Assembly: GCA_944319885.1 (NCBI GenBank)
Contig: CALUFC010000004.1
Span: forward strand, 1 to 64,000
DNA from: an uncultured Coriobacteriaceae bacterium
Lineage (GTDB): Bacteria > Actinomycetota > Coriobacteriia > Coriobacteriales > Coriobacteriaceae
Reading direction: 5' to 3'
DNA length: 64,000 nt
In this document: piece by piece, positions 47,778 through 56,808 of the stretch
Numbering within the stretch: position 1 is the stretch's first letter
How the letters are laid out: every line of letters begins with the position of its first letter
Position numbers and translations under genes: made by a program
Notes under the pieces: generated by a model
Databases searched by the model: none
Seen by the model: only the letters and a program-made list of their open reading frames with translations
Told to the model about the DNA's origin: nothing

Positions 47778-47821
47778 CTCATGGCACGTCTGTGCTGCTT
47801 CTATGGTGCAGGGGGCAACGC

Positions 47822-47830
47822 TGGTAAAAT
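47822..47830 (+). promoter_or_regulatory. Extended -10 promoter before ftsE
   Basis: TGGTAAAAT is a TGn extension plus TAAAAT, five of six bases of consensus, 42 bp upstream of the GTG start. No clear -35 is present. Confidence 0.45.
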
Positions 47831-47872
47831 ACATGCGTCCGTAGCTTTAACGTACGACACGAAGGAGCTCTA

Positions 47873-49006
47873 GTGGGTAACCACTTCCGCACATCAGGGG
47901 CGGATGTCGACGAGCAGCCCATGCCGCAGGCACGGCCCGCTGCCTCTCATTTCGCCCTTTCCTCAGATAGCGCTGAGGATTCCATGACCACCATTCCCGC
48001 CGAGCCCGAGCAGGCTGCTGCCGAGGCACCGGCGGCGGAGCCCGCACACATGAACGTGAACGCCGCGATGCTCAACATTCCGTCGGTGGACGCGCCCGCC
48101 GCGCCGCTCGACCCGAGCGATACCGGTGCCTTTATGGCGGCGTCGCATGCCGCGCCGGCGCCCGGCGCCGATGACGCGCTCGACGCCGACGAGGCGCGCC
48201 AGGTGGCAGATCTTGATGCCGCGCTCCAGAACCCGGACTTCACCTCGGTGTTCGCCCCGGTGGGCGAGTCGCGCAAGAAGATGGCGCGCGATGCCGGCGT
48301 GGAGCCGGTCATCTTGCTCGAGCACATCACCAAGGTCTATCCCGCGCAGCCCAACAAGCCCGCCCTCGACGACGTGAACCTCGAGGTCTATCCGGGCGAG
48401 TTCGTCTTTTTGGTGGGCCATTCGGGCTCGGGTAAGACCACGCTGCTGCGCACCATGACGCGCGACGTGCGTCCCACCTCGGGCCGCATCCTCGTGGCGG
48501 GCCAGGATCTCATGCGTATCAAGAACCGCAAGGTCCCGTTCTTCCGCCGCCAGATCGGCACCGTGTTCCAGGACTTCAAGCTGCTGCCCGGCAAGACCGC
48601 CTACGAGAACGTGGCGTTCGCCCTGCAGTGCATCGGCAAGCCCAAGGGCGTGATTCGCTCGCAGGTGCCCGAGGTGCTGCGCCTCGTGGGCCTGGCAGAC
48701 CAGATGGATTCCATGCCCGATCAGCTTTCCGGCGGCGAGCAGCAGCGCGTTGCCGTGGCGCGCGCCATGGTGAACCGTCCGCCGCTGCTCATCTGCGACG
48801 AGCCCACCGGTAACCTCGACCCGGCCATCTCGCTGGGCATCATGAAGCTTCTGGAGCGCATCAACCGCACCGGCACCACGGTGATCGTGGCCACGCACGA
48901 CCGCGAGATGGTCGACTCTATGCATCGCCGCGTCGTGGCGCTCGAGGCGGGCCACGTGGTCCGCGACCAGGAGAAGGGAGGCTACGGCGACTATGGCACC
49001 TACTAA
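47873..49006 (+). CDS. ftsE: Cell division ATPase FtsE with long N-terminal extension
   Basis: FtsE is the ATPase of the FtsEX complex that activates wall hydrolases at division. The ABC domain starts at about residue 145 (PVILLEHITKVYPAQPNKPA), with GHSGSGKTT at 182-190, LSGGEQQRVAVARAM and LLICDEPTGNLD. The first 144 residues are Ala/Pro/Asp-rich and look disordered, whereas FtsE is usually about 230 residues. AAGGAG at 47862-47867 places translation at GTG 47873, supporting the extension, though internal ATGs (codons 38, 60, 66) could also serve. It overlaps ftsX by 14 bp. Confidence 0.92.
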   Translation: MGNHFRTSGADVDEQPMPQARPAASHFALSSDSAEDSMTTIPAEPEQAAAEAPAAEPAHMNVNAAMLNIPSVDAPAAPLDPSDTGAFMAASHAAPAPGADDALDADEARQVADLDAALQNPDFTSVFAPVGESRKKMARDAGVEPVILLEHITKVYPAQPNKPALDDVNLEVYPGEFVFLVGHSGSGKTTLLRTMTRDVRPTSGRILVAGQDLMRIKNRKVPFFRRQIGTVFQDFKLLPGKTAYENVAFALQCIGKPKGVIRSQVPEVLRLVGLADQMDSMPDQLSGGEQQRVAVARAMVNRPPLLICDEPTGNLDPAISLGIMKLLERINRTGTTVIVATHDREMVDSMHRRVVALEAGHVVRDQEKGGYGDYGTY

Positions 49007-49916
49007 TCTCGGGTATTCCCTGCGCGAGGCCCTGAGCCACTTCTTCCGCAACTGGACCACCTCGCTGGGCGCCGTCATCACGATCTTTCTGTCGCTGTTC
49101 ATCATCGGCCTCTTCATCATCGGCTCCGCCATGGTGACTTCGGTGGTGGGCGATGTCGAGCAGCAGGTCATCATCAACGCCTTCATCTCCGATGAAGCGA
49201 CCGACGAGCAGATCCAGGCGTTCGAGGACAAGCTCAACAGCTGGGACAACATCGCGAGCATCGAGTTCAAGACGAAGGAGGACGCGCTTGCCGATTACTC
49301 CGGCAACATGTCCAACAACGCCGACGCCACGCTCTCTGCGCTCGACGGCGAGAATCCGCTGCCGCGCTCGTTCGTGATCGAGATGAACGATCCCTCACAG
49401 GTTGCCTCGACCGCGCAGCGCATCAAGGACGATCCCGATTTCCAGACGATCGTCGACGACGGCGACGTCGATGCGAGCGTGCTCTACGGCCAGGAGGAGG
49501 TGGGTCGTCTCTTCCAGATCACCCGCTACATCCGCTATGCGGCGATCGTGCTCGTGGCCCTGCTCACCTTCATCGCGTTCATCTTCATCAACAACACCAT
49601 CCGCCTGTCGATCACCGCGCGCCGCCGCGAGATCGCCATCATGCGACTCGTGGGCGCCTCGAACAGCTTCATTCGCGGGCCGTTTGTGACCGAGGGCGTG
49701 ATCCAGGCGCTGCTGGGATCGCTGTTCGCCATCGGCGTGCTCGAGCTTTTCCGTAACATGCTCGTGCCCATGGTGCAGAACTCCATCGGCAGCTGGATGT
49801 CGATCGAGCTCCCGTTCACCATGTACCTCACCACTTATGGTGCGATGGTTGTCGTGGGTATCGTGATCGGCCTGTTTGGTTCTGCCATCGCGATGAGGCG
49901 CTACCTTAAGGTGTAG
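48993..49916 (+). CDS. ftsX: Cell division permease FtsX
   Basis: This 307-residue protein has a short cytoplasmic start (LGYSLREALSHFFRNWTTSL), a first membrane segment, an extracellular domain of about 120 residues and three further segments. The ABC3-type transducing motif is RREIAIMRLVGASNSFIRGP. The external domain recruits a hydrolase partner in other bacteria. Overlap with ftsE ensures equal synthesis. Confidence 0.94.
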   Translation: MAPTNLGYSLREALSHFFRNWTTSLGAVITIFLSLFIIGLFIIGSAMVTSVVGDVEQQVIINAFISDEATDEQIQAFEDKLNSWDNIASIEFKTKEDALADYSGNMSNNADATLSALDGENPLPRSFVIEMNDPSQVASTAQRIKDDPDFQTIVDDGDVDASVLYGQEEVGRLFQITRYIRYAAIVLVALLTFIAFIFINNTIRLSITARRREIAIMRLVGASNSFIRGPFVTEGVIQALLGSLFAIGVLELFRNMLVPMVQNSIGSWMSIELPFTMYLTTYGAMVVVGIVIGLFGSAIAMRRYLKV

Positions 49917-49936
49917 CCCGCCTACATGGCATGATG

Positions 49937-50020
49937 GGGCCGGGGGTGTTCCCTTCGGGCGTGGTCCTCGCCGCGGTGCGGCTGCGGGAAACGCCCGAAG
50001 GGAACATCCCCGGCCCTTTT
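49937..50020 (+). terminator. Long-stem terminator after ftsX
   Basis: The 26-base arms 49937-49962 and 49991-50016 match at 25 positions, the exception being a G-U pair, around a 28-base loop. TTTT follows at 50017-50020. The stem carries TGTTCCCTTCG and its complement, closely resembling the element at 9667-9743. It ends the ftsEX transcript 37 bp before rnr. Confidence 0.85.
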
Positions 50021-50057
50021 GCATGTAAATTGCAGTGTGCATGAAAGGATGATTGCT

Positions 50058-52157
50058 GTGGGACGCAAGCGGCATGCTGCTCGTCGCAAGCCGACGCGTG
50101 GCCAGCGGCGGCCGAGCCTCACCGGCACCGTGCGGCTCTCTGAGCGCGGCGGCGCGGTCGAGACGGTCGAGGGGACGTTCAGGCTTGCGGGTCGCTCGCT
50201 CCGTGAGGTCATGGCGGGCGACACGGTTGTCGTGAGCCTGCATCGCGGGCAACACGGCGAGCGCCGTGCGGTGGTCGAGGGCGTGACCGAGCGCGCGGCG
50301 ACGAGCATCGTGGGCACCTACGACACGGCCGGTCCCTTGGGCGTTATCAGACCGCTCGATGCGCGCGTGCAGGCCGATTTCTTCATCCCGCCTACCGACG
50401 ACTCCGCCCGTCGCGCCGGCGTTGCGCGCGGGGATGTCGTGCAGGCGCGCATCGTCTCCTATCCCACGCGCGTGGAATCGGGCGTGGTCACCATCGAGCG
50501 GCGCATCGGTGCCGCCGATGCGCCGGATGTGGGTATCCGTTGCATCATGGCGCGCTATGACTTGGATGATGGGTGCCCCGCACATGCCGAGGCGGCGGCC
50601 GGGCGGCTGGCCCTCGATGTCGAACAGGCGCTCGCCGATCCGCTGCGTCGCGATATCCGCGACCGCTTCTGCTGCACGATCGATCCGGCTGATGCGCGCG
50701 ATTTTGACGATGCGATCTCGATTGAGCGCACGGACGATGGCGGGTATCGCCTGGGTGTGCACATCGCCGATGTCTCGCACTACGTCGCTTGGGCCGATGT
50801 GATCGATCTTGAGGCGCGCCGCCGTGCAACCTCGGTCTATCTGGCCGATCGCGTGCTGCCCATGCTGCCCGAGCAGCTGTCGAACAACCTGTGCTCGCTT
50901 ATGCCCGACGTCGACCGCCTTGCCATGACGGTGGATATGACGCTCGATGCGCAGGGCCGCCTGCGCAGGGCGACGATGTATCCCAGCGTCATTCGCTCAC
51001 GGGTGCGCCTGTCCTACGATCAGGCCGATGCGCTCCTGGCGGGCGAGGAGGCCGCGGATGCGACGCCGCGCACGCCGGTGGGTGGAGCGCCCCTTGCCGA
51101 GCAGGTCGCGCGGGCCGCGGCGGCGGGCGTCGATCTGGCGGCGATGCTCGCGCGCGCCGACGAGCTCGCCCGCGCGCGCATGTGGCTCCGCCACGAGCGC
51201 GGTGCCATCGATTTCAACACCGTCGAGGTGCACGCCCTGCTTGATAGCGAGGGCAGGCCGCGTGAGCTTGCGTGCCGCCAGCGCACGGCGGCAACGGGCC
51301 TTATCGAAGAGGCGATGCTGCTGGCCAATGAATGCGTTGCCGCGAAGCTCGCGGCGCTCGATCTGCCGTGCGCCTACCGCGTGCACGAGCCGCCCGTGCC
51401 CGACCACCTGGCCGACGCCGCGCATGTGCTCGAGGAAGTGGGCGCGGTAAGCCATCGGGAAGCAGGGAGCATCGCTGCGGGCAGCCAGGCCGCGATGCGC
51501 GCGGCGCTCGCTGCGCACGCGCACGACGGTTATAGCGAACTTGTGAATGCGCTGCTGTTGCGCGCGATGCAGCGAGCCGTCTACAAGCCGTCCAATGAGG
51601 GACACTATGCGCTCGGGGCAGATGCGTACTGCCATTTCACAAGCCCCATCCGCCGCTATCCCGACCTCATCGTCCACCGCGTGCTCAAAGCTCAGCTTGC
51701 CCGCGAGCATCTGGGTGCCCGTGCGGCGCGCGAGCGGGCCGCGACGCTCGTGGGCTCGGGTCCGGAGGCGCTCGATGCCGTGCTTCCGCAGGTGTGCCGT
51801 ACCTCGAGCGAGCGCGAGCGCATGGCCGATGCCGCCGCGCACGCCTCCCAGAAGATCAAGGTGGCGCAGTACTATGCCGATCGCGTGGGCGAGCGCCTTG
51901 CCGGTACGGTCTCGTGGATCGACGCGATGGGCGTCTTCGTGCGCGTGGACGAGACGCATGCCGAGGGGCTCGTGCATCTGCGCGATCTGGGCAGCGAGTG
52001 GTTCGATCTCGACGAACGGGCGCTGGTGCTCACGGGATCCTCGACCGGGCGGCGCATCACGCTGGGCGACCGCGTGATCGTGGAGGTTGCACGTGCCAAC
52101 ACAGTGCGCGGCCATCTCGATTTCAAGCTTATCCACATCGTGGGTACGCTACACTGA
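50058..52157 (+). CDS. rnr: Ribonuclease R
   Basis: This 699-residue 3-prime to 5-prime exoribonuclease degrades structured RNA and works with SmpB-tmRNA on stalled messages. A basic N-terminus and cold-shock domains lead to the RNB domain (DPADARDFDDAISIERTDD with the catalytic aspartates, HIADVSHYV, HFTSPIRRYPDLIVHRVL). An S1 domain at the C-terminus (GERLAGTVSWIDAMGVFVRV) completes it. I chose GTG 50058, seven bases after AAAGGA, rather than ATG 50049. The run to smpB is the common rnr-smpB pairing. Confidence 0.93.
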   Translation: MGRKRHAARRKPTRGQRRPSLTGTVRLSERGGAVETVEGTFRLAGRSLREVMAGDTVVVSLHRGQHGERRAVVEGVTERAATSIVGTYDTAGPLGVIRPLDARVQADFFIPPTDDSARRAGVARGDVVQARIVSYPTRVESGVVTIERRIGAADAPDVGIRCIMARYDLDDGCPAHAEAAAGRLALDVEQALADPLRRDIRDRFCCTIDPADARDFDDAISIERTDDGGYRLGVHIADVSHYVAWADVIDLEARRRATSVYLADRVLPMLPEQLSNNLCSLMPDVDRLAMTVDMTLDAQGRLRRATMYPSVIRSRVRLSYDQADALLAGEEAADATPRTPVGGAPLAEQVARAAAAGVDLAAMLARADELARARMWLRHERGAIDFNTVEVHALLDSEGRPRELACRQRTAATGLIEEAMLLANECVAAKLAALDLPCAYRVHEPPVPDHLADAAHVLEEVGAVSHREAGSIAAGSQAAMRAALAAHAHDGYSELVNALLLRAMQRAVYKPSNEGHYALGADAYCHFTSPIRRYPDLIVHRVLKAQLAREHLGARAARERAATLVGSGPEALDAVLPQVCRTSSERERMADAAAHASQKIKVAQYYADRVGERLAGTVSWIDAMGVFVRVDETHAEGLVHLRDLGSEWFDLDERALVLTGSSTGRRITLGDRVIVEVARANTVRGHLDFKLIHIVGTLH

Positions 52158-52182
52158 AACTTCGAGTAACCCGGGAGGGATC

Positions 52183-53058
52183 ATGGAAGCACCCTTTAGC
52201 ATGAACGATCTTGCCTATGCCGAGAACTTTCTCGCGCAGGACGACGCGCAGACGGCGCTGCCGCTGCTGCTCGATCTGCGCGACGCAGCCGAGGCGTTCA
52301 TCGATTCGTCTTGCACGCCTGCAGAGGATACGCAGTATTTCAGCTTCGGCAGCACGTTCGAGCGCCTGGCATATCGCCGGGTGGAGGACGACCCGCGCAC
52401 GTTGGTGAACGTATCGGTTCCGCTCGACCGCCTGTATGCCGACCTCTCGTTTGCCTATGTGCGCCTGAACGAGTACACGCTCGCGCGTGATGCGCTGATG
52501 CAGGCGGTTCGCTGGAATCCTATGCGCTGTGCCTATCGGCTCGATTTGGCTGAGCTCTTCCGCCATCTGGGTGATACGAAAGAATGGGCATCATTGAGCC
52601 ATTCGGTGATCGAGCGCGCCTCGAACGCCCGCGACGCTGCGCGTGCCTACGCCAACCTGGGCATGTTCTTCCTCGAGGAGGAGAATCTCGCTGCGGCGAG
52701 CGCCTGCGCGCGGCGTGCGTGTGCGCTCGACGATACGTGCCGGCAGGCTGCCCTGCTGCGCGAGCGACTCGACCGCGATCATCCCGAGCATGCCGATATC
52801 GCAGATGAGCAGGCGTTTGCCGAGCTCGAGCGGCAGGGTGTGCCCGCCGCGCCGAACGCCGAGATCGCGGTCTGCATGCTCATGTGCGCCACCGACGCCG
52901 CGCGTGCGGGCAACGAGCAGGAGGCCACGCGGCTCACGATCGCCGCGCGCGACCTCATCGGCGCCGATGCTGCCCGCGCGCTCATCCAGCTCATCCGCGA
53001 ATCGGATGCCGAGCTCGCGCGTGATGGCCGTGAGGGGGACCACCATGCCGAAGCCTAG
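52183..53058 (+). CDS. TPR-like protein between rnr and smpB
   Basis: This 291-residue helical protein has repeats resembling tetratricopeptides (DRLYADLSFAYVRLNEYTLA, then AARAYANLGMFFLEEENLAA and AASACARRACALD). GGGAGGG precedes ATG 52183. It overlaps smpB by 14 bases, so it is translated with it. I know no assigned role; the setting suggests an interaction function linked to ribosome rescue, which is only inference. Confidence 0.7.
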   Translation: MEAPFSMNDLAYAENFLAQDDAQTALPLLLDLRDAAEAFIDSSCTPAEDTQYFSFGSTFERLAYRRVEDDPRTLVNVSVPLDRLYADLSFAYVRLNEYTLARDALMQAVRWNPMRCAYRLDLAELFRHLGDTKEWASLSHSVIERASNARDAARAYANLGMFFLEEENLAAASACARRACALDDTCRQAALLRERLDRDHPEHADIADEQAFAELERQGVPAAPNAEIAVCMLMCATDAARAGNEQEATRLTIAARDLIGADAARALIQLIRESDAELARDGREGDHHAEA

Positions 53059-53515
53059 GGAGCGCAAGCTTATCGCCAAGAACCGTTCCGCGCGGCACGA
53101 GTACACCATCGAGGAAACCTACGAGTGCGGCGTCGAGCTTGCCGGCACGGAGGTGAAGAGCCTGCGCGAGCGCGCCTGCCAGATCACCGACACCTTTGCG
53201 CTCATCCGCGGTGGCGAGTGCTGGTTGGTGGGCGTGCACATCCATCCGTATAGCCATGGCTCGATCTTCAACCGCGACCCCGATCGTCGCCGGAAGCTCT
53301 TGCTGCATCGTCGCGAGATCGACCATCTCGATGCCAAGCTGCGCATCAAGGGGTACGCGCTCGTGCCGCTCGAGCTCTACTTCAACACCGACGGCAGGGT
53401 GAAGCTGCTGCTCGGACTTGGCCGCGGCAAGAAGCTCTACGACAAGCGCGAGGACATGGCCAAACGCGACATGCAGCGCGAGATCGAGCGCGCCCTGAAG
53501 GCGCGCAGCCGCTAA
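53045..53515 (+). CDS. smpB: SsrA-binding protein SmpB
   Basis: This 156-residue protein binds tmRNA and brings it to stalled ribosomes. KLIAKNRSARHEYTIEETYE, AGTEVKSLRERACQITDTFA, RKLLLHRREID and GLGRGKKLYDKREDMAKRD are all typical. GAGGGGG lies before ATG 53045. The tmRNA gene, often next to smpB, is not in the 69 bp that follow. Confidence 0.96.
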   Translation: MPKPRERKLIAKNRSARHEYTIEETYECGVELAGTEVKSLRERACQITDTFALIRGGECWLVGVHIHPYSHGSIFNRDPDRRRKLLLHRREIDHLDAKLRIKGYALVPLELYFNTDGRVKLLLGLGRGKKLYDKREDMAKRDMQREIERALKARSR

Positions 53516-53584
53516 CCCTTCCGGTTCGGTATGATGGGGAGAGGCCCGGGGAGCCATCATGCCGACAGGTGAGGAAGGAAGACC

Positions 53585-54664
53585 ATGGACGTGTGCAAAG
53601 GCGAGCGGCGTCTCTTCGATGAGATGCAGATGGGCTCGCTGGTAGCGTGGAACCGCTTCGTGCGGGCGGCGACCTACGAGGGTGCGGCGGATGCAGCAGG
53701 GCGCATCACGCCCGAGATCATGCGCATCTACCGCGAGCTTGCCCGCGGAGGCGTGGGCACCATTATCACGAGTTTTGCGTATGTGCGCGATGACGGGTAC
53801 CACCCGGCGCACATGATGGGGCTCGATCGCGATGAGCTGGTGCCGGCATGGCGCGAGCTCGTTGCCTGCGTACACGAGGCGGGCGCCGCGATCGTGGCAC
53901 AGATCGCCTATTGCGGCGCCGGCGCCGGTAAGGGGCCGTTTGCAGCTCCTGCGCTGGGCGCCTCGGATGGCACTTCTCCCGATGGCACGCGCGCGGTGCG
54001 CGCTATGACACGTGCGGACATGGACGCGATGGCGGCGGACTTTGCCGCGGCGGCGCGCCGTGCCCAGGAGGCCGGCTGCGACGGCGTCGAGATCCACGGT
54101 GCTCATGGTTACCTGCTGAGCCAGTTTCTAAATCCGGTATGGAACCACCGGGAGGATGCGTACGGAGGGCCGATCGAGCATCGCATGCGCTTTCCGCTCG
54201 AGGTGGCGCGCGCCGTGCGCGAGGCGGTGGGCGCAGCGTTCCCGGTGCTTGTGAAGATCAACAGCTCAGACGGCGTCGAGGGCGGCATGACCGAGGATGA
54301 GAGCCTTGTGGTCTCGGAGGCGCTCGCGGCATATGTGGACGCCATCGAGGTGAGCGGCACCACCTACGGTAAGGTGAAGATCGCGGGCCCGGGCGGCCAG
54401 CACGGCCTGTACGCCTCGTATGCCGCGAAGCTTGCCGGGCGCGTGGGCATTCCGGTGATCCTCACCGGCGGCAATCGCCTCTGCGCCGAGATGCAGGAGC
54501 TGCTGGACACCACGGGCATCACGGGCTTCGGCTTGGCGCGCCCGCTGGCAAGCGAGCCCGATCTCATCGCGCGCTGGGAGCGCGATGCCAGCTATGAGCC
54601 GCGATGCGTGTCGTGCAGCCGGTGCTTCCCCGCAGCGGGGACCAACTGCGTACTTGACCGCTAA
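53585..54664 (+). CDS. NADH:flavin oxidoreductase (old yellow enzyme family)
   Basis: This 359-residue TIM-barrel FMN enzyme belongs to the ene-reductase family. GCDGVEIHGAHGYLLSQFLN with NHREDAYGG is the substrate and FMN motif, and ILTGG and GITGFGLARPL bind phosphate. The tail has CVSCSRC....NC cysteines but no second flavin domain, so it is a single-domain form. GAGGAAGGA precedes ATG 53585. It is the first of three redox genes on this strand. Confidence 0.87.
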   Translation: MDVCKGERRLFDEMQMGSLVAWNRFVRAATYEGAADAAGRITPEIMRIYRELARGGVGTIITSFAYVRDDGYHPAHMMGLDRDELVPAWRELVACVHEAGAAIVAQIAYCGAGAGKGPFAAPALGASDGTSPDGTRAVRAMTRADMDAMAADFAAAARRAQEAGCDGVEIHGAHGYLLSQFLNPVWNHREDAYGGPIEHRMRFPLEVARAVREAVGAAFPVLVKINSSDGVEGGMTEDESLVVSEALAAYVDAIEVSGTTYGKVKIAGPGGQHGLYASYAAKLAGRVGIPVILTGGNRLCAEMQELLDTTGITGFGLARPLASEPDLIARWERDASYEPRCVSCSRCFPAAGTNCVLDR

Positions 54665-54817
54665 GAGCACCGTACACGGCCTGTTATGCCGTGCGCCCCG
54701 TTACAATGCGGGCAAGTGGGGAACCATGCAGGTAGGGGAGGCGCGACAGGTGATGCGACCTGCATGCCTCCGGTTTCGATAGCGCCGCAACGCGCCCGAC
54801 GAGAGGGGAGTTCCCCT

Positions 54818-55321
54818 ATGGATGCAACTGCATTGTTCAAGATGAGCTATGGGCTCTACGTGGTCTCTGCCGAGGCAGAGGGCCAGCGGGCGGGGTGCGT
54901 GGTGAATACCGCCACGCAGATCACCGCAGAGCCGCCGCGCGTCATGGTGGCGGTCAATAAGGAGAACGTCACCGCCGGCGTTATCACGGCGGCGAAGGCG
55001 TTCACCGTGACGGTGATCGATACGACGGCCGACATGCCCTATATCGGCAATTTCGGTTTCAGGAGCAGCGCGACCTTCGATAAGTTCGAGCGCTATGGTT
55101 GCGAGACCTCGGCGGTGGGCAGCCCGTATTCACCCGAGCATATCTGCGCGCTGCTGGCATGCAAACTCATCGACACGGTGGATGCGGGCACGCATCTGCT
55201 CTTCATCGGCGAGGTGGTCGATGCCCAGAACCGCTCAGATGAAGAGCCGCTGACCTATACGTACTACCATACCGTGCTCAAGGGCAAGACACCGCCCAAG
55301 GCATCGAGCTATCAGGCGTAG
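54818..55321 (+). CDS. Flavin reductase-like FMN-binding protein
   Basis: This 167-residue split-barrel protein (MDATALFKMSYGLYVVSAEA, GCVVNTATQITAEPPRVMVA, FGFRSSATFDKFERY) resembles the flavin reductase half of high-molecular-weight rubredoxin. ATG 54818 follows GAGAGGGGAG by seven bases. A TACAAT at 54702-54707 may belong to its promoter. With the separate rubredoxin 146 bp downstream it could form an NADH-to-rubredoxin electron path used by anaerobes against oxygen. Confidence 0.82.
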   Translation: MDATALFKMSYGLYVVSAEAEGQRAGCVVNTATQITAEPPRVMVAVNKENVTAGVITAAKAFTVTVIDTTADMPYIGNFGFRSSATFDKFERYGCETSAVGSPYSPEHICALLACKLIDTVDAGTHLLFIGEVVDAQNRSDEEPLTYTYYHTVLKGKTPPKASSYQA

Positions 55322-55467
55322 GAACGGCGCGCGACCTGGCTGCTCGTATAGTTATTAGGAATATGTCTTAATTGCGAAAAGCGTATCGAGCGCGCGTTCA
55401 CGGGATAGGGAAGGACGCGGCTGGATATACTAACAACAACGTTCATCGCCAACGAAAGGAAACCATC

Positions 55468-55608
55468 ATGGCTGACGAGAAGAAGTACAAGTTCGTGTGC
55501 GTTGTGTGCGGCTACGAGGTCGAGGTCGACACGCCCGAGCTCCCCGAGGACTTCGTCTGCCCCGTGTGCGGCGTCGGTCCCGATCAGTTCGAGCCGGTCG
55601 AGGAGTAG
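55468..55608 (+). CDS. Rubredoxin-like iron protein
   Basis: This 46-residue protein contains [16 protein letters not shown] and [14 protein letters not shown], the two CxxCG knuckles that hold one iron in rubredoxins. It is shorter than a classic rubredoxin and resembles the rubredoxin domains of larger proteins. AAAGGAAA precedes ATG 55468. It follows a flavin reductase gene and ends at a strong terminator. Confidence 0.88.
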   Translation: MADEKKYKFVCVVCGYEVEVDTPELPEDFVCPVCGVGPDQFEPVEE

Positions 55609-55655
55609 CGCATCCGGTCCCATCTGGGCTCTACGGGTGCAAGGTTCGTTCTGGT

Positions 55656-55687
55656 AAAGGGCGCTGACGCAGGTCAGCGCCCTTTTT
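55656..55687 (+). terminator. Intrinsic terminator after the rubredoxin gene
   Basis: AAAGGGCGCTGAC (55656-55668) pairs perfectly with 55673-55685 around GCAG, ending in TTTTT at 55683-55687. Confidence 0.92.
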
Positions 55688-55843
55688 CGGCTCATAGGGC
55701 GGAAGCGCGCTTGCCTCAGAGCCATCGTTGCGGGTCGATGCGCAGCCGTTCGGCGTCCACGCATCGACCGGATGGCCGCCGTTCACGTGCGGCTGGTCGC
55801 CCCGCGCCGCCGCCGCGCGCGGCCTCTCGTGTATAGGGTCGAG

Positions 55844-56680
55844 CTAGAGAGGCATGCGCTCCCATGAGCCGTCCGCGCGCGGCACCTCCACATGGCGATA
55901 ACCCATGCGCGCGGCATGGGCGTAGGCGTCCGCGATGCCGCGGCAGATGTCGCGTGCTACATGGGCATCGGACCCCACGGTGAGCGGCACCTCCGCACGT
56001 TGGAAGCGAGCGAGCAACCCTTCAGCGGGATAGTAGTCGCTGAGGCCCTTGCGCCAGGCCGCCGTGGAGAGCTCCACACGCACGCCGGTATCGCGCGCGG
56101 CCTCGGCCATCTGGTCCCAGAGGGGTGCGAGGTCGATGGTGGGGGCGAAGCCGGCGCAGCTGAAGCGTTGGGCGAGATCGGGGTGGGCCATGGTGTCGAA
56201 GAGCGCACAGTCGCACGCACGGCACCACGTCTCCGCATAGCGGCGCCACACCTCATCGGGCCCGAGCTCGCGCCAGATGTGCTGGTCGTCCACATCGTCG
56301 ATCCAGGCGCCGTCGTCGATGTCCCCCAACCAGTGCACCGAGCCCAGGCGCACCTGCGCGCCCGCGCTCCAAGCGGCGATGCGCTCCTCGCAGCCCTCGT
56401 ACCAATCGCATTCAAAACCGTAGATCATCTCGAGCTCGGGATGCGCGGCGGCCGCCGCGTCGAAGGCGGCGCGATGGGCGGCAAGGTCCGACTCCACCAC
56501 CTGCACCGCGCCCGCGGGGTCCATGACGGCGGGCAGGGTGAGATGGTCGGTGGAGACCAGGACCGCGCACCCCGCCGCGACGGCGGCGCGGGCGTTCTCC
56601 TCGAACGTGGCGTCGCCGTCGGAGAACGAGGTATGCGTGTGGGTGTCCACGAGCGTGCGCGGGGCGAGGGGTGACAGCAT
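55844..56680 (-). CDS. PHP family phosphatase, histidinol-phosphatase-like
   Basis: This 278-residue metal enzyme has VDTHTHTSFSDGDATFEENA (first metal histidines), LVSTDHLT, GFECDWYEG, GSVHWLGDID, DTMAHPDLAQRF and TVGSDAHVARDICRG. These motifs and the length fit HisK-type histidinol-phosphate phosphatase. No histidine operon is adjacent, so another phosphoester cannot be excluded. ATG 56680 has AAGGAG ten bases upstream. Confidence 0.8.
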   Translation of the reverse strand: MLSPLAPRTLVDTHTHTSFSDGDATFEENARAAVAAGCAVLVSTDHLTLPAVMDPAGAVQVVESDLAAHRAAFDAAAAAHPELEMIYGFECDWYEGCEERIAAWSAGAQVRLGSVHWLGDIDDGAWIDDVDDQHIWRELGPDEVWRRYAETWCRACDCALFDTMAHPDLAQRFSCAGFAPTIDLAPLWDQMAEAARDTGVRVELSTAAWRKGLSDYYPAEGLLARFQRAEVPLTVGSDAHVARDICRGIADAYAHAARMGYRHVEVPRADGSWERMPL

Positions 56681-56808
56681 GGGCCTCGTCTCCTTACCTT
56701 GGATCTGGGGTGGGTGCCGATGCAGGCGGGTGCCGATATGGGCTGATACCGATGCGGGGTGCGCGGGGGCAGAGCCCCGCAAGTCGCGCGACCCGGCGCG
56801 AGGGGTGG

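Noticed and set aside
53516..53584. tmRNA gene (ssrA) next to smpB
   Set aside because: The gap is only 69 bp and has no tmRNA-like ends.
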